Below are positions 42,131 through 50,456 of a stretch of 50,456 nt of DNA, piece after piece. The stretch's first letter is position 1. The number at the start of each line of letters is the position of its first letter. The position numbers were made by a program, and so were the translations under genes. The notes below the pieces were generated by a model, which saw only the letters and a list, made by a program, of their open reading frames with translations, had not been told where the DNA came from and did not search any database. Origin of the DNA: an uncultured Bacteroidales bacterium (lineage in GTDB: Bacteria > Bacteroidota > Bacteroidia > Bacteroidales > F082); contig CAMJQC010000015.1 of the NCBI GenBank assembly GCA_946407975.1, positions 1 through 50,456 on the forward strand. The letters are read 5' to 3'.

Positions 42131-44908
42131 ATGAAGTCACGCTCTACGCAGATTAGTCTGGAACCCGGACTCTTTGACGACCTACCTGACCTAACGCCAC
42201 AACCTGTAGAAGACCAGAACCTTTCTGAAATGAAAAAATACCGCAGCAGCACTGGTTTCGACACCAAGCAGCTGGAGCGGCAAGATGACGTTCAAGTCGT
42301 TGACAAACAAGAGGCACTTCACGACAAGGCTCATACCCCAGAAGCCCAAAAGCCGCAACAGGAATACCACATCTATCCGCTGGAAGAAGTGAAGGCTGCT
42401 GCAAAGGAATACTTCCATGGCGACAGTCTGGCTGGCGACGTTTGGGCCAACAAATACGCCCTGAAAGACAGTGAAGGCAACATCTACGAGCTGACGCCCG
42501 ACGACATGCACCATCGCATCGCGCGCGAGATCGCACGCATCGAGCGGAAGTATCCAAACCCGCTTACAGAAGAAGAGGTCTTCGAGGTGCTGAAGGACTT
42601 CCAGTACATCGTGCCGCAAGGCAGCCCTATGGCGGGCATCGGCAACGACTTCCAGATTTCGTCGCTCTCCAACTGTTTCGTCATCGGCAACCAGGGTCAG
42701 TCCGACTCCTATGGTGGCATCATGAAGATCGACCAGGAACAGGTGCAGCTGATGAAACGCCGTGGCGGCGTCGGTCACGACCTGTCGCATCTGCGTCCCA
42801 CGGGCAGTCCCGTCAAGAACTGCGCCCTGACCTCCACCGGCATCGTGCCTTTCATGGAACGCTACTCCAACTCTACCAAGGAAGTGGCACAAGACGGCCG
42901 ACGAGGCGCCCTGATGATGAGTGTCAGCATCAAACACCCCGATGCAGAGGCTTTCATCGACGCCAAGATGACGCAGGGCAAAATCACCAACGCCAATGTC
43001 TCGGTACGCATCACCGATGAGTTCATGCAGTGCGTCAAGGAAAACAAGCCTTTCGTGCAACAGTATCCCATCGACTCGCCTAACCCGACCGTCACCAAAG
43101 AAATCGACGCCCGTAAGCTGTGGGACAAAATCATCCACAACGCCTGGCAGTCGGCTGAGCCTGGCGTGCTCTTCTGGGATACCATCACCCGTGAGAGCAT
43201 CCCCGATTGCTATGCCGACTTAGGTTTCAAGACCCTAAGCACCAACCCTTGTGGTGAGATACCGCTCTGTGCCTACGACAGCTGCCGCCTGCTCGCCATC
43301 AACCTCTATGGCTACGTCGACCAACCCTTCACGTCTCAAGCCAGGTTCAACTCCGAACGCTTCACCAAGCACGTCGCCATCGCCCAACGCATGATGGACG
43401 ACATCGTGGACCTCGAGATCGAGAAGGTAGAAGCCATACAGCGGAAGATCGAGGCCGATCCCGAAGATCCCGAGGTGAAACGCATCGAGGCCAACCTGTG
43501 GAAAAACATCAAGGAGAAGTGTCTGAAAGGCCGTCGCACCGGTATCGGCATCACCGCCGAGGGCGACATGCTCGCCGCCTTGGGGAAACGCTATGCCTCT
43601 GAAGAAGCCATCGAGTTCTCCACTGAAGTACAGAAACTGTTGGCATACACTGCCTACAAGTCGTCCGTGCATCTCGCCGAAGAGCGCGGCGCCTTCCCCA
43701 TGTACGACGCCAAACGCGAGGAGAACAACCCCTTCATCAAGCGTCTGCGCGCCTTGGATGAAGACCTGTATCAGAAAATGTGCCGCGTGGGACGCCGCAA
43801 CATCGCCATGCTGACCATCGCCCCGACCGGCTCCGTCAGCCTCTGCACGCAGACGACTTCCGGCATCGAGCCCGTCTTCATGGTCGCCTACAAACGCCGC
43901 CGCAAGGTCAACCCCAACGACAAAGACGTCAAAGTGACCTTCACCGACGTCACCGGCAACTCCTTCGAAGAATACAACGTGTTCCACCACAAGTTCCTCA
44001 CCTGGCTCGAGGTGAATGGCTATAACATCCAAGAGGTGATGAACTACGATGACGAGAAACTGAAAGAAGTCATCGCCAAGTCACCTTATTATAAAGCCAC
44101 CGCCAACGACATCGACTGGGTGAACAAGGTGAAGATGCAGGGCAGCATGCAAAAATGGGTCGACCACTCCATCAGCGTCACCGTCAACGTGCCCAAGGAG
44201 ACCACCGAAGAACTCGTCAGCCAGATCTACATGACGGCTTGGGAGAGTGGCTGCAAGGGCATGACCATCTACCGCGACGGCTCCCGCGACGGCGTCCTCG
44301 TCGCCAAAGACGAGAAGAAAGAGAACAAGGTCTCCGATGACGCTCGTCCAGACAATATCAGGGAAAACGCCGCTCCACCCCGCCCGAAAGAGCTGGAATG
44401 CGACGTGGTGCGTTTCATGAATAACAACGAGAAATGGATCGCCTTCGTCGGCAAGCTCCACGACAAGCCTTACGAGATCTTCCTAGGCAGCGCCGAGGAC
44501 TTTTATCTTCCTCCTTATGTGGAGAAAGGCAAGATCATCCGTGAGAAGAAAGAAGGCGAGGCTTCGCGTTACGACTTCCAGTTTGTCGACAAAGGCGGCT
44601 ATGAGGTCACCTTCAGCGGCCTTTCGCGCTCCTTCAACAAGGAATACTGGAACTATGCCAAGCTCATCTCAGGCATTCTGCGCCATGGCATGCCCATACA
44701 GTATGTCATCGAGCTCGTCCAGAACCTGAACGTTGAAGAAGACAACATCAACACCTGGAAGAACGGCATCGCCCGCGCCTTGAAGAAGTATGTGCCGAAC
44801 GGCACCAAAGTCGTCGGCAAGGTATGCCCGCAATGCGGAGAGAACAGCATCATCTATCAGGACGGCTGCATGCTCTGCACCAACTGCGGCCATTCGAAGT
44901 GCGGATAG
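42131..44908 (+). CDS. nrdJ: Ribonucleoside-diphosphate reductase, adenosylcobalamin-dependent (class II)
   Basis: Makes deoxyribonucleotides using B12 to create the thiyl radical, working with or without oxygen. The 925-residue product has a disordered N-terminal extension (about 1-80), then the ten-stranded barrel core. Visible motifs are QISSLSNCFVIGN (redox Cys near 182), STNPCGEIPLCAYDSCRL with the thiyl Cys374 and Glu376, APTGSVSLCTQTTSGIEPVF, and the B12-type segment WESGCKGMTIYRDGSRDGVL. A TSCPD-like region is followed by a C-terminal zinc ribbon with six cysteines (CPQCGENSIIYQDGCMLC, then TNCGHSKCG). No separate radical subunit is needed or present. A cobalamin riboswitch is not evident in the 206-base upstream gap, which instead has two inverted repeats. 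Confidence 0.94.
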   Translation: MKSRSTQISLEPGLFDDLPDLTPQPVEDQNLSEMKKYRSSTGFDTKQLERQDDVQVVDKQEALHDKAHTPEAQKPQQEYHIYPLEEVKAAAKEYFHGDSLAGDVWANKYALKDSEGNIYELTPDDMHHRIAREIARIERKYPNPLTEEEVFEVLKDFQYIVPQGSPMAGIGNDFQISSLSNCFVIGNQGQSDSYGGIMKIDQEQVQLMKRRGGVGHDLSHLRPTGSPVKNCALTSTGIVPFMERYSNSTKEVAQDGRRGALMMSVSIKHPDAEAFIDAKMTQGKITNANVSVRITDEFMQCVKENKPFVQQYPIDSPNPTVTKEIDARKLWDKIIHNAWQSAEPGVLFWDTITRESIPDCYADLGFKTLSTNPCGEIPLCAYDSCRLLAINLYGYVDQPFTSQARFNSERFTKHVAIAQRMMDDIVDLEIEKVEAIQRKIEADPEDPEVKRIEANLWKNIKEKCLKGRRTGIGITAEGDMLAALGKRYASEEAIEFSTEVQKLLAYTAYKSSVHLAEERGAFPMYDAKREENNPFIKRLRALDEDLYQKMCRVGRRNIAMLTIAPTGSVSLCTQTTSGIEPVFMVAYKRRRKVNPNDKDVKVTFTDVTGNSFEEYNVFHHKFLTWLEVNGYNIQEVMNYDDEKLKEVIAKSPYYKATANDIDWVNKVKMQGSMQKWVDHSISVTVNVPKETTEELVSQIYMTAWESGCKGMTIYRDGSRDGVLVAKDEKKENKVSDDARPDNIRENAAPPRPKELECDVVRFMNNNEKWIAFVGKLHDKPYEIFLGSAEDFYLPPYVEKGKIIREKKEGEASRYDFQFVDKGGYEVTFSGLSRSFNKEYWNYAKLISGILRHGMPIQYVIELVQNLNVEEDNINTWKNGIARALKKYVPNGTKVVGKVCPQCGENSIIYQDGCMLCTNCGHSKCG

Positions 44909-44917
44909 CCGGGATGT

Positions 44918-44937
44918 CAGTCATCAGCTGATGGCTG
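44918..44937. repeat. Near-perfect palindrome after nrdJ
   Basis: CAGTCATCAG / CTGATGGCTG is a 20-base palindrome with one T-G mismatch pair, between the nrdJ stop and its terminator. No role is assigned. Confidence 0.5.
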
Positions 44938-44976
44938 CCGAACGGCTACGCCTGGCGTTTTCTGCAATTTTTCATT

Positions 44977-45005
44977 GAGACGCACGTTTGTGCGTCTCTT
45001 TTTTC
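44977..45005 (+). terminator. Intrinsic terminator after nrdJ
   Basis: A perfect stem, GAGACGCAC / GTGCGTCTC, with loop GTTT is followed by a T run. Confidence 0.88.
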
Positions 45006-45280
45006 TGCCAAGGGAGAAAAAAAACAACACGAATCAGTGTCTTTTTCCTCTCATCCTCCTATTGTATGGAATCATCAACATTATATAGAGTATATGATTC
45101 AGTATTTACATAATAGTAATTACTTTATATTCAGAATTATCTAAAATACATGTCTATAATGTGAAAAAAAAATTATATTTGTAGAAAATAAGTGGACTGA
45201 TTCAAAAAAACTGTATATTTGCACCCGCTAAATTTAGACAAAGGCTATGGCTTGCTACCATGGCCGACCCTTAAGGAGAA

Positions 45281-45412
45281 ATGATGCAAATCATTAAAAA
45301 ACAAACACTTGAAAAAGTGCGGCTATGCTATGCATTACCGCCTATTTGCCATTTTTATGCATCGAAAAAGGCAAACCGCAGTATCATTTCCGCCAACAAA
45401 CCAGAAAAATGA
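45281..45412 (+). CDS. Short 43-codon leader ORF of unknown function
   Basis: ATG at 45281 (MMQIIKKQTLEKVRLCYALP...) ends at TGA 45410-45412. It lies 2 bases after AAGGAG, a strong ribosome site in a phylum that rarely uses one. The sequence is basic with two Cys, no signal peptide and no family I recognise. It overlaps the hairpins of the leader, so it could be a regulatory peptide or a chance frame over a structured RNA. Its stop overlaps the next ATG as ATGA. Confidence 0.35.
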   Translation: MMQIIKKQTLEKVRLCYALPPICHFYASKKANRSIISANKPEK

Positions 45413-45468
45413 ACCCCAAGAAAAGAACCTACACCTTATTTATTATTGTAAACCCCCAAAAAAAGTAA
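45409..45468 (+). CDS. Second short ORF coupled by ATGA overlap (19 codons)
   Basis: Starts MNPKKRTYTLFIIVN at 45409 and ends at 45468, overlapping the previous stop by 4 bases, a pattern of translational coupling. It is 46 bases before the giant gene. It may be chance; weak support. Confidence 0.2.
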   Translation: MNPKKRTYTLFIIVNPQKK

Positions 45469-45514
45469 AAGAAAGAAATTAGAGTAATTAATAACATCAA
45501 AAAAATCAAATTAA

Positions 45515-48500
45515 ATGAAAGCAATTTACGCAAAAACCAAAAAAAGCAGATGGAAACAGCACGCTATGCGGTTTCTCTTTGCCGTGCTGTTCCTCTTTGG
45601 AGCAGCGAGCGTGCAGGCACAGACCAACGTGTACATGCACTCAGGTACACAAAACGTCCCCTCGACGGGCTATTTGGACTTCTACGACTCAGGCGGCCCA
45701 GAGTCTCCCGATGGATCGTACTTCTGGGAGAAGCAGTACAAGCCCAACGAGAACTCGACGCTGACCTTCAAGGACGGCAGCAACAAGATCCAGATGACCT
45801 TCAAGACCTTCCAAGGCTGGAGCGACTCGGGCTGGCCGGATTACATCCTGAGGAACCTCGGCCACGACTGGAGCGCCCGTTTGAACGACGACTACCTCTA
45901 TATCTATGACGGTGAAACCGCCGACGAGGCAAACCTCCTCGTCACCCTCACGGGCAACATCAAGAACGAGTTCACCATCACCGCCAACGGCCCCATCACC
46001 GTCAAGTTCGTGTCGAACGGACAGTATAACGGTGAAGGATGGCACGCCGAGGTGAAGTCTGTCGCCTCGACCAACACGGTGATCAACCAACCTATCGTCA
46101 GCAAGAGCGAATGCGGCGATGTGGTGGAGATCTTCAACCCCAACCTCAGTGGCACGGTGTATTATAACGTCAATGGAAGCAGCGATCCCGACCCCGCTGA
46201 TCCGCTGACGGGAGCCATTGAGTACAGCGATGCTTTCGACATCGACTTGGATGCTGCCAACGCCTCGGTGACGGTGAAAGCCATCGTTTATTATGGCGCC
46301 GGTTCGCAAAGCGCGGTGACCACCCTCGCCCTCACGCACGACGACCAACGCCCCACCCCGGGTGAGCCTACGGTGAGCCTCAACGGCAACATGATTACCA
46401 TGAAGCCAGCCGTCAACCCCGGCTTGGACGAGACCTATAACGTCATTTATACCACCGACGGCACCCTCCCCACTGTCAACAACTATGCAGCCAAGATCAC
46501 GGCTCCTTGGGATGCCTTTGAGTGGCACACGCCCAACACCACCTTCATCGTGGCCACCATCGCCGAAAAAGCCAACTGCGAGAGTTTGGTGTCTGACACG
46601 GTGAAACTCGTGTTTGGTAACGTGACGGTGCCTACCCCCGACATCACCTTCCCCTCGGGTAATGCCACCATCACCTGCTCGATGGCTGGTGCTGCCATCT
46701 ACTATACCGAAGATGGCAGCGACCCCGTGTTCACGATTGACGAAAACACCCATGTGGTGACCGTGACCAACGGCACCCTCTATAGCGCTCCCTTTGCCGT
46801 GACGATGGGTACGACCGTGAAGGCCAAGGCCATCTACATGGGCAATGGCAACGTGATTGTGGAAGGCTACGAGCCTTCGCAAGTGGCCTCCGAGATCTAC
46901 GTCCCCGAAAGCGGCAGCGGCACCGACGGCTCTGTTGTCCTCTTAGACGACCGCGAGCCCCACACTTGGACCTACTACAGCGACAGCGAAAGCCCTATCC
47001 ATAGCCTGAAGCCTGCCGATGTGAAGATTACTTACAAAGGCTATGGTCCCAAGACCATGACCGGCGACAATACCCAAAATATGCCTACTCCCGTTTCGGG
47101 AACAAACTCGGCTTTCGATACCGATGTTGAAGAAGACCAAGTGGCTGTGAATGTGGGTGAAGCTGGCAACCAGTTCATCTATCTGAAGACTTTGGAAAAC
47201 GATAACCCCGAAGGTGGTGAAGATGCCAATACCTATTCTTACACGATGATCCCCAACCCGTTCCAGGTGAGGCCCGCTGCAGCTGCAGGTACGGTTTCAC
47301 CTACCGTTACAAGGTATGTCCGCGTTACCACTATCACTGAAGGTAAAAAGTACCTCATCGTGAGCCAAAGCAATGCTGGCACAGCTTATGCACTTGGACA
47401 CAGCGGAACTACTGTTGCACCTGATCAAGTAACTATTGTTGCTGGCGGTACTGCCAACTACATTGAAACCTCAACAGTAGATGCCACCTCTGTATGGACA
47501 GCAGGCTCTGGTTATACTTTCCAAAATGGCAACTATTATATACGTCATAATAATAACACTCTTGGCATTGCTACAAACAACAACAACAATAGTTGGGATT
47601 GGTCCACATATAACAATCGTTTGTCCTACTCTACAGGAGGATTTTTTGGTTCAACATATTATCTTCGTTATAACAACAATTCATGGAGTGTCAGCACAAC
47701 CACAAGTTCTGTCTATCTTTTCGAAGAGACAACAACAGGTGGCGAAGTTACCGGCGGTGACTACCGTGGCTTCTACGCTTGGCGTGTGAAGAGTTTGGGC
47801 GGTGGCCTTTCCATTACGGGCAAAAACGTTGGAGACATTATCTATCCTGATGAAACCATTGAATTCGTCACTGAAAATGCCGAAGGCAACGAGGTGGAAT
47901 TTGAAGCCTTGTGGGCCAAGGCTTGGGTGAACAGCACCAGCAGCAGCCAGCGTGCCACCAACAGCGGCAACTACAAGAATGCCTACGAGCGTAACTTTAA
48001 GGTGGGCAACTCACTTGATACCTACACTTATCCTGTTACGTTTAGTACTTTGACCCCTGATGGTTCAGGTACATTGAGCAGTGTTTCCGGTACCAACTAC
48101 AGTTGCTCCAGCGATGTGAAGTTGGAAAACATGACCCTTGCCATGAGTGGCTATTTGGAAGGTAATAACTACAGTTTGCATATTGGCCGTGGCGTGGCTA
48201 ACGGTAACAATAACGTAGCTTCTTCTGTATATGGTTATCTTGAGCCTTCAGGCGCCATTAATGGTTTCACGCTGCGTATTGAGAGTGGTCGTTATAACAA
48301 CGCTTACTTGTTCTATAATAGTAATACAAGTCAAGTCAGCTCTTCCAACAATTGGAACATGATTCTCGGCAGTGACTATGACCGAGCCAATAAAGCCAAT
48401 TCCAAACTCACCATTGCTGGACCCGTTGAAGTGAGTTACAGGGTCAGCAGTTCTTCAGCGAATGCCGAGATTAATGTCATTGGATTAAGCGGCACTTTCG

Positions 48501-50456
48501 GTGCTGATGATGATAACAATGAATTGTATATGGGTTATGAAAACCGTGCAGATGACAATACCGCCGCAACCCCGAGATTCCTTGAGGTGCTTGGTGGTGA
48601 GTATTTGGGTGGTATCTCTGGAGGTATCGAAAACGGCGTAACCGCCACCACCGATGTGTTGACCATGCGTATCAAAGGTGGCACAATCTATCAATATGTA
48701 TATGGAGCAGGTCAATTTTCTGCAGCTGTTGGAACCAGAAAGACCATCATCACGGGCGGCACTTTTGACGCTTGGGTAGCTGGCGGATGCTATGGTACGG
48801 ATTACAATGGTAACGCTGGTAACACTAATGGTAATTCATATATTTATTTTGGTGGTAATGCCAACATGACCAACACAGAAGGTGTGTTTGGTGGTGGTTA
48901 TGGTAGAGGCACAGCGGGTGATAATAAATATACTATTAACAAATCTTTTGTTGTCGTAGCCGATGAAGCCCAGATTGCGGGTAACGTCTATGGTGGCGGT
49001 AACAAGGGTTACAACACCGATGATGCCGAGGTCTGGGTGTTAGGTGGCGGCAAGAACACACTTGCCGTTTCGGGTAGCGTGTTTGGCGGTGCCAACCAAG
49101 CCCGAAGCGAAGGTACAACCACGGTCACCATGAAGAACGGTACCGTGAGCGGTTCGCTCTATGGCGGTGCCAATGAATCAGGCGCTGTGGCTGGCCTCGC
49201 CACGGTCAACGTCTCTGGCGGTACGGTTTCTGACGTGTTCGGTGGCGGATATGGATCTGCTACCAACATGGCTGCTGGTACCTCTGTTAACATCTCCGGC
49301 GGCACTATTAATAATAATGTGTATGGTGGTGGCGAAGAAGGTACCGTAACGGGCAACACTAACGTTAAAGTCAGCGGTGGCACGATGAAGGATGTGTATG
49401 GCGCTGGCAAGGGCGGTAGCACTACAGCTGAGATCAACGGACAAACTAACGTCACTGTGAGCGGTGGTACCGTCGCTAATGTGTATGGCGGCGGTGAAGC
49501 AGGTAATGTGGTGTATTCAGCTGGAGGTTCTTCTGGTGAGGGTGGTACATTAACCTTTGACTTTGAAGACGGAACACAAGGATGGACTACCATTGATGCC
49601 GATGGCCAAGGTGATGCATGGTCTAGAAATACTGGATATGCACATGGTGGCAACTATAGTATGGATGCTAGATATAATTCATACTACGCCCATAATGACT
49701 ATTTAGTGTCTCCGCAGTTTACTTTAGGCGGTTCATTTAGTTTCTATGCAAGACGTCGCAATACTACTTATGCGGATACTTTCCGAGTGTATCTTTCAAC
49801 AAGAGGTAATAGTAACGCTTCTGATTTTACTATTGAGCTGACTAATGGTAATGTTACTCCTGGAGATTCTTATGCGCAATATACATATGATTTAAGTTCT
49901 TATTCAGGACAGGGTTACGTTGCTATCGTTTATACGGCTGCTGCAAATCAATATCATCTGTATGTCGATGATATCACTATAGAACAACCTGAAAATAATC
50001 CAACTGCTCCAACTCCTGCTTCTCTTGTTACCATTTCTGGTGGCAACATCAGTGGCGATGTGTTCGGTGGCGGTAAGATGGGTAAAACTACAGGTGCTGT
50101 TACCACCAACGTGAGCGGCGGCACCATCCGTGGCAACGTGTTCGGCGGCGCCCTCGGCGAACATGGCAAGGTGTATGTCACCGGAATGCGTACCGTCAAC
50201 ATGACAGGCGGCCACGTCTATGCCAACGTCTACGGCGGCTCGCGTAACGCCAACGACGGCAACAGCCTCTCCTTAGCCGACAGCGAATTCAACAGCTACA
50301 CTGGCGACGAGAAGATCTGCGTCACCAACATCAGCGGCGGCGTCATCGACCAGAACGTGTATGCCGCAGGCTACTACGGCAGCACCTTCGGCTCGGTCTA
50401 CGCCTTCATCGGCAAGGACGCCATCGAGAACGCTCCTAACAACGAGCCTACCACGG
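45515..50456 (+). CDS. Giant mosaic surface protein, N-terminal part (open at window edge)
   Basis: I checked the frame from the ATG at 45515 to the edge: it stays open for 1647 codons. Regions: signal peptide with a long basic N-terminus (about 1-36, ending ASVQAQ); a CUB-like domain (about 40-185); two or three chitobiase/hexosaminidase C-terminal (FN3-like) repeats (about 197-464; AAIYYTEDGSDP, GTTVKAKAIYMG); a linker with DDREPHTWTYYSDSESPI (about 477-490); an inserted lectin-like module (about 600-739, starting YVRVTTITEGKKYLIVSQS); and YRGFYAWRVKSLGGG (about 750). From about 1125 on come 26-30-residue repeats of the form SGGTV..VYGGG, likely a parallel beta-helix, interrupted at about 1344-1498 by a cleaved-adhesin/anchor-J domain (FDFEDGTQGWTTIDADGQGD). 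It is probably an adhesin or glycan-binding surface protein and a likely T9SS client; the C-terminus is not in the window. Confidence 0.85.
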   Translation, partial: MKAIYAKTKKSRWKQHAMRFLFAVLFLFGAASVQAQTNVYMHSGTQNVPSTGYLDFYDSGGPESPDGSYFWEKQYKPNENSTLTFKDGSNKIQMTFKTFQGWSDSGWPDYILRNLGHDWSARLNDDYLYIYDGETADEANLLVTLTGNIKNEFTITANGPITVKFVSNGQYNGEGWHAEVKSVASTNTVINQPIVSKSECGDVVEIFNPNLSGTVYYNVNGSSDPDPADPLTGAIEYSDAFDIDLDAANASVTVKAIVYYGAGSQSAVTTLALTHDDQRPTPGEPTVSLNGNMITMKPAVNPGLDETYNVIYTTDGTLPTVNNYAAKITAPWDAFEWHTPNTTFIVATIAEKANCESLVSDTVKLVFGNVTVPTPDITFPSGNATITCSMAGAAIYYTEDGSDPVFTIDENTHVVTVTNGTLYSAPFAVTMGTTVKAKAIYMGNGNVIVEGYEPSQVASEIYVPESGSGTDGSVVLLDDREPHTWTYYSDSESPIHSLKPADVKITYKGYGPKTMTGDNTQNMPTPVSGTNSAFDTDVEEDQVAVNVGEAGNQFIYLKTLENDNPEGGEDANTYSYTMIPNPFQVRPAAAAGTVSPTVTRYVRVTTITEGKKYLIVSQSNAGTAYALGHSGTTVAPDQVTIVAGGTANYIETSTVDATSVWTAGSGYTFQNGNYYIRHNNNTLGIATNNNNNSWDWSTYNNRLSYSTGGFFGSTYYLRYNNNSWSVSTTTSSVYLFEETTTGGEVTGGDYRGFYAWRVKSLGGGLSITGKNVGDIIYPDETIEFVTENAEGNEVEFEALWAKAWVNSTSSSQRATNSGNYKNAYERNFKVGNSLDTYTYPVTFSTLTPDGSGTLSSVSGTNYSCSSDVKLENMTLAMSGYLEGNNYSLHIGRGVANGNNNVASSVYGYLEPSGAINGFTLRIESGRYNNAYLFYNSNTSQVSSSNNWNMILGSDYDRANKANSKLTIAGPVEVSYRVSSSSANAEINVIGLSGTFGADDDNNELYMGYENRADDNTAATPRFLEVLGGEYLGGISGGIENGVTATTDVLTMRIKGGTIYQYVYGAGQFSAAVGTRKTIITGGTFDAWVAGGCYGTDYNGNAGNTNGNSYIYFGGNANMTNTEGVFGGGYGRGTAGDNKYTINKSFVVVADEAQIAGNVYGGGNKGYNTDDAEVWVLGGGKNTLAVSGSVFGGANQARSEGTTTVTMKNGTVSGSLYGGANESGAVAGLATVNVSGGTVSDVFGGGYGSATNMAAGTSVNISGGTINNNVYGGGEEGTVTGNTNVKVSGGTMKDVYGAGKGGSTTAEINGQTNVTVSGGTVANVYGGGEAGNVVYSAGGSSGEGGTLTFDFEDGTQGWTTIDADGQGDAWSRNTGYAHGGNYSMDARYNSYYAHNDYLVSPQFTLGGSFSFYARRRNTTYADTFRVYLSTRGNSNASDFTIELTNGNVTPGDSYAQYTYDLSSYSGQGYVAIVYTAAANQYHLYVDDITIEQPENNPTAPTPASLVTISGGNISGDVFGGGKMGKTTGAVTTNVSGGTIRGNVFGGALGEHGKVYVTGMRTVNMTGGHVYANVYGGSRNANDGNSLSLADSEFNSYTGDEKICVTNISGGVIDQNVYAAGYYGSTFGSVYAFIGKDAIENAPNNEPTT

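Larger units (their letters stand above)
45006..45514 (+). promoter_or_regulatory. AT-rich promoter and structured leader of the giant surface protein
   Basis: This is 509 bases without a standard-size gene. Two -7 boxes TATATTTG occur at 45174-45181 and 45214-45221, implying a leader of about 290 bases. The leader holds at least three hairpins: GGCTATGG/CCATGGCC (45243-45265), CACTT-GAAA-AAGTG with a GNRA tetraloop (45306-45319), and TTTGCC-TTTTT/AAAAA-GGCAAA with one bulge (45345-45375). It also carries an unusually good Shine-Dalgarno AAGGAG (45273-45278) and two overlapping short ORFs. The upstream part, 45006-45170, shows nothing recognisable. Confidence 0.5.

Noticed and set aside
45236-45275. 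Possible c-di-GMP (GEMM) riboswitch in the giant protein leader
   Set aside because: AAAGGCTATGG ... GGCCGACC recalls part of GEMM, but the first conserved half of the aptamer is missing; only a covariance-model search could rescue this idea.
45689-46882. A 397-codon minus-strand open frame under the giant surface protein gene
   Set aside because: His/Gly/Val-rich composition is typical of an antisense frame of a GC-ending coding strand; the plus-strand frame has a signal peptide and recognisable domains.
47481-47789. A different-frame ORF suggesting a frameshift in the giant gene
   Set aside because: I followed the main frame codon by codon through this stretch and it stays open and sensible; the other frame has no domain character.
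48880-50456. Periodic repeats resembling a CRISPR or tandem DNA repeat
   Set aside because: The period is 26-30 codons in an open frame, the DNA is not identical between units, and only protein motifs (SGGT, VYGGG) recur.

Overview
The window reads as chromosome from an anaerobic, probably gut-associated member of the order Bacteroidales (phylum Bacteroidota). Three things support this. Most promoters carry the Bacteroidota -7 box TAnnTTTG (for example TATTTTTG and TACTTTTG), with few Shine-Dalgarno sites. Bacteroidota-specific genes are present: sprA, gldD and gldE, a T9SS-type sorting domain on a secreted nuclease, and a 29-residue AURKAIP1/COX24-like ribosomal protein. Metabolism is anaerobic: pyruvate:ferredoxin oxidoreductase, tryptophanase, and a class II B12-dependent ribonucleotide reductase. 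I cannot name the genus.

Layout. 1-1153 (-) is the N-terminal part of nifJ, cut by the window edge. 1519-1977 (+) is a small Cys/Met-rich lipoprotein. 2192-11866 (+) holds ruvA, the very large T9SS translocon gene sprA, gcvH, a VanZ-like gene and tonB. 12016-14122 (-) holds HU, the mini ribosomal protein and RNase G. 14243-17825 (+) holds mutY, ssb, gldE and gldD, followed by corA. 18940-22064 (-) holds a T9SS-exported endonuclease I, an MntP-like membrane protein and tnaA. 22423-24030 (+) is a C69 dipeptidase. 24120-31058 (-) is an envelope cluster: ppiD-like foldase, CNNM/CBS protein, lptC, TPR protein and an FadL-like outer-membrane protein. Then come tRNA-Phe (+), a GT9 glycosyltransferase (-), lnt and dus (+), rocD (-), a TPR membrane protein and an MBL hydrolase (-), a propeller/barrel outer-membrane protein (+) and nrdJ (+). 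From 45515 to the right edge one open frame encodes a giant mosaic surface protein, at least 1647 residues, still open at the edge.

How the genes fit together. Much of the window builds or uses the cell envelope. SprA, GldD and GldE belong to type IX secretion; the endonuclease carries a T9SS tail, and the giant surface protein is a plausible T9SS client although its C-terminus is outside the window. LptC, Lnt, GT9, the PpiD-like foldase and the outer-membrane proteins serve LPS and lipoprotein assembly. MutY, SSB, RuvA, HU and NrdJ are DNA maintenance genes. PFOR, tryptophanase, ornithine aminotransferase, GcvH and the secreted dipeptidase point to amino-acid fermentation.

Most worth a second look: (1) an attenuator-like tnaA leader, with a 21-codon ORF ending at a hairpin followed by three T tracts; (2) the mosaic surface protein, in which an anchor-J/cleaved-adhesin domain with different codon usage interrupts a regular beta-helix-like repeat; (3) its structured leader with two overlapping mini-ORFs; (4) two inverted DnaA-box-like 9-mers upstream of nrdJ. 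Nothing here is clearly a new defence or mobile system; no CRISPR array, IS element or prophage gene was seen.
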